Shown here piece by piece: positions 28,199 through 28,646 of a stretch of 28,646 nt of DNA. The notes below the pieces were generated by a model. The model saw nothing but the letters and a program-made list of their open reading frames with translations, was not told the DNA's origin and ran no database searches. How positions within the stretch are numbered: the stretch's first letter is position 1; each line of letters opens with the position of its first letter. Location: positions 1 through 28,646 of the IMG/VR virus record IMGVR_UViG_3300000477_000008. The stretch is one strand, 5' to 3'. The translations under genes and the position numbers were made by a program. The stretch is from a virus.

Positions 28199-28646
28199 CT
28201 ACAAGGGAGCAGTAATAACTTCCATCGGTTCTCCTTCTCCATTATCAACCAATGCCCTGCCTTTTCTATCAAAGGCAATAGGTTCATAATTGTTGGTTCT
28301 TAACTGAATAACAACAAACGGATCAGGCTTTACTGATGGTATTTTTTGCCATTCTACCCCGTATTTTTCGAATTTCGGGGACATCCCTTCTTCTTTACAT
28401 ACCCAGAGCATGTCATTAAACCATCCTTCGAGCATATAGATATTTTCACAATCCCACGTCATTATTTTTAACGCCGTAGATTTGAGAAACTCTATAGTTT
28501 CAACCCGTTTTGCCTGTCGTTTCAGTGCACGACCTGCCGCCCGTTTTTGTGCCCTATCCATGTTTATCCGCTCCCTGTTTTTCCAATAATATCTGTTAGA
28601 TTTTACATTTGCACATGATTTGCAGATATATGATATCCCTTCTGGC
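28199..28646 (-). CDS. Zinc-knuckle protein, 5' end cut by window edge
   Basis: The frame is open from the stop at 28199 to the last base, past the nominal ATG at 28561, so the start is probably outside. The extra 28 residues, PEGISYICKSCANVKSNRYYWKNRERIN, join smoothly to MDRAQKRAAGRALKRQAKR. CKxCANxKSxRYYxKNRERxN resembles the CxxC plus basic helix at the N-termini of HNH/endonuclease VII-like and homing-endonuclease-associated phage proteins. The rest has LEGWFNDMLWVCKEEG and VVIQLRTNNYEPIAFD without a clear catalytic motif. If the internal ATG were used, the Cys pair would be lost. It is followed by the DUF932 gene. A nuclease role is possible, not shown. Confidence 0.6.
   Translation of the reverse strand, partial: PEGISYICKSCANVKSNRYYWKNRERINMDRAQKRAAGRALKRQAKRVETIEFLKSTALKIMTWDCENIYMLEGWFNDMLWVCKEEGMSPKFEKYGVEWQKIPSVKPDPFVVIQLRTNNYEPIAFDRKGRALVDNGEGEPMEVITAPL

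Noticed and set aside
1-28646. CRISPR array, tRNA or rRNA genes, integrase
   Set aside because: No regularly spaced short repeats, no cloverleaf with a T-arm GTTC pattern and no rRNA-like stretch were seen, and none of the proteins has tyrosine or serine recombinase motifs.

Overview
The window looks like part of the genome of a tailed virus (Caudoviricetes) or closely related provirus of an anaerobic archaeon. A portal-type packaging pair (TerS, TerL), a tail fibre with tandem HTHG-type repeats and other virion proteins give the virus type. The host assignment rests on a family B DNA polymerase, an XPD-like Fe-S helicase, a probable RPA-type single-strand binding protein, and gene starts that combine TATA boxes with strong Shine-Dalgarno sites. 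A class III (oxygen-sensitive) ribonucleotide reductase fragment suggests an anaerobic, perhaps methanogenic or methanotrophic, host. The host is inferred; no marker names it.

Every convincing gene is on the minus strand, so transcription runs from high to low coordinates. Genes are tightly packed, often with 4-nt ATGA overlaps. Several small genes that are easily missed lie in the gaps (6092-6278, 1434-1592, 10867-11001, 19449-19601). The right edge cuts a gene at 28646 and the left edge cuts the tail fibre gene at 1.

From right to left: (1) 28646-20331 is a replication and recombination block: a zinc-knuckle protein (5' end missing), a DUF932 protein, PolB, a putative ssDNA-binding protein, a Sak4-like RecA-fold ATPase, a UvsW/XPB-like helicase and a SANT/Myb-like protein. 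(2) 20334-16096 is a run of small accessory genes, many Cys-rich: DUF551-like, ASCH-like, a paralogous pair flanking a free-standing NrdD glycyl-radical domain, a Dam-type methylase and a DnaJ-type zinc-finger protein. (3) 16099-13192 holds two related HTH proteins and a trypsin-fold protease gene that appears split by a 230-bp IS200/IS605-like mini-element with an omegaRNA-like fold. (4) 13191-12370 is an 820-bp gene-free region with two diverged ~300-bp direct repeats, TATA elements and a palindrome over a predicted start site. (5) 12369-9963 is a second cluster of small zinc-ribbon genes. (6) 9901-6366 encodes a PD-(D/E)XK nuclease and a 919-residue PrimPol/Fe-S helicase fusion. (7) 6365-1 carries small ORFs, a ParB-like protein, a radical SAM enzyme with a B12-binding-like domain, the terminase subunits and virion/tail genes.

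Together the genes make a nearly self-sufficient replication set (primase-polymerase-helicase, PolB, ssDNA-binding protein, recombinase, branch-migration helicase, nuclease), DNA modification candidates (Dam, and possibly ParB plus radical SAM), packaging and tail modules. The most unusual items are the stand-alone glycyl-radical domain, the TnpB-less element in the protease gene, the PrimPol-Rad3-like fusion, the radical SAM gene inside the packaging cluster, and the duplicated non-coding region.
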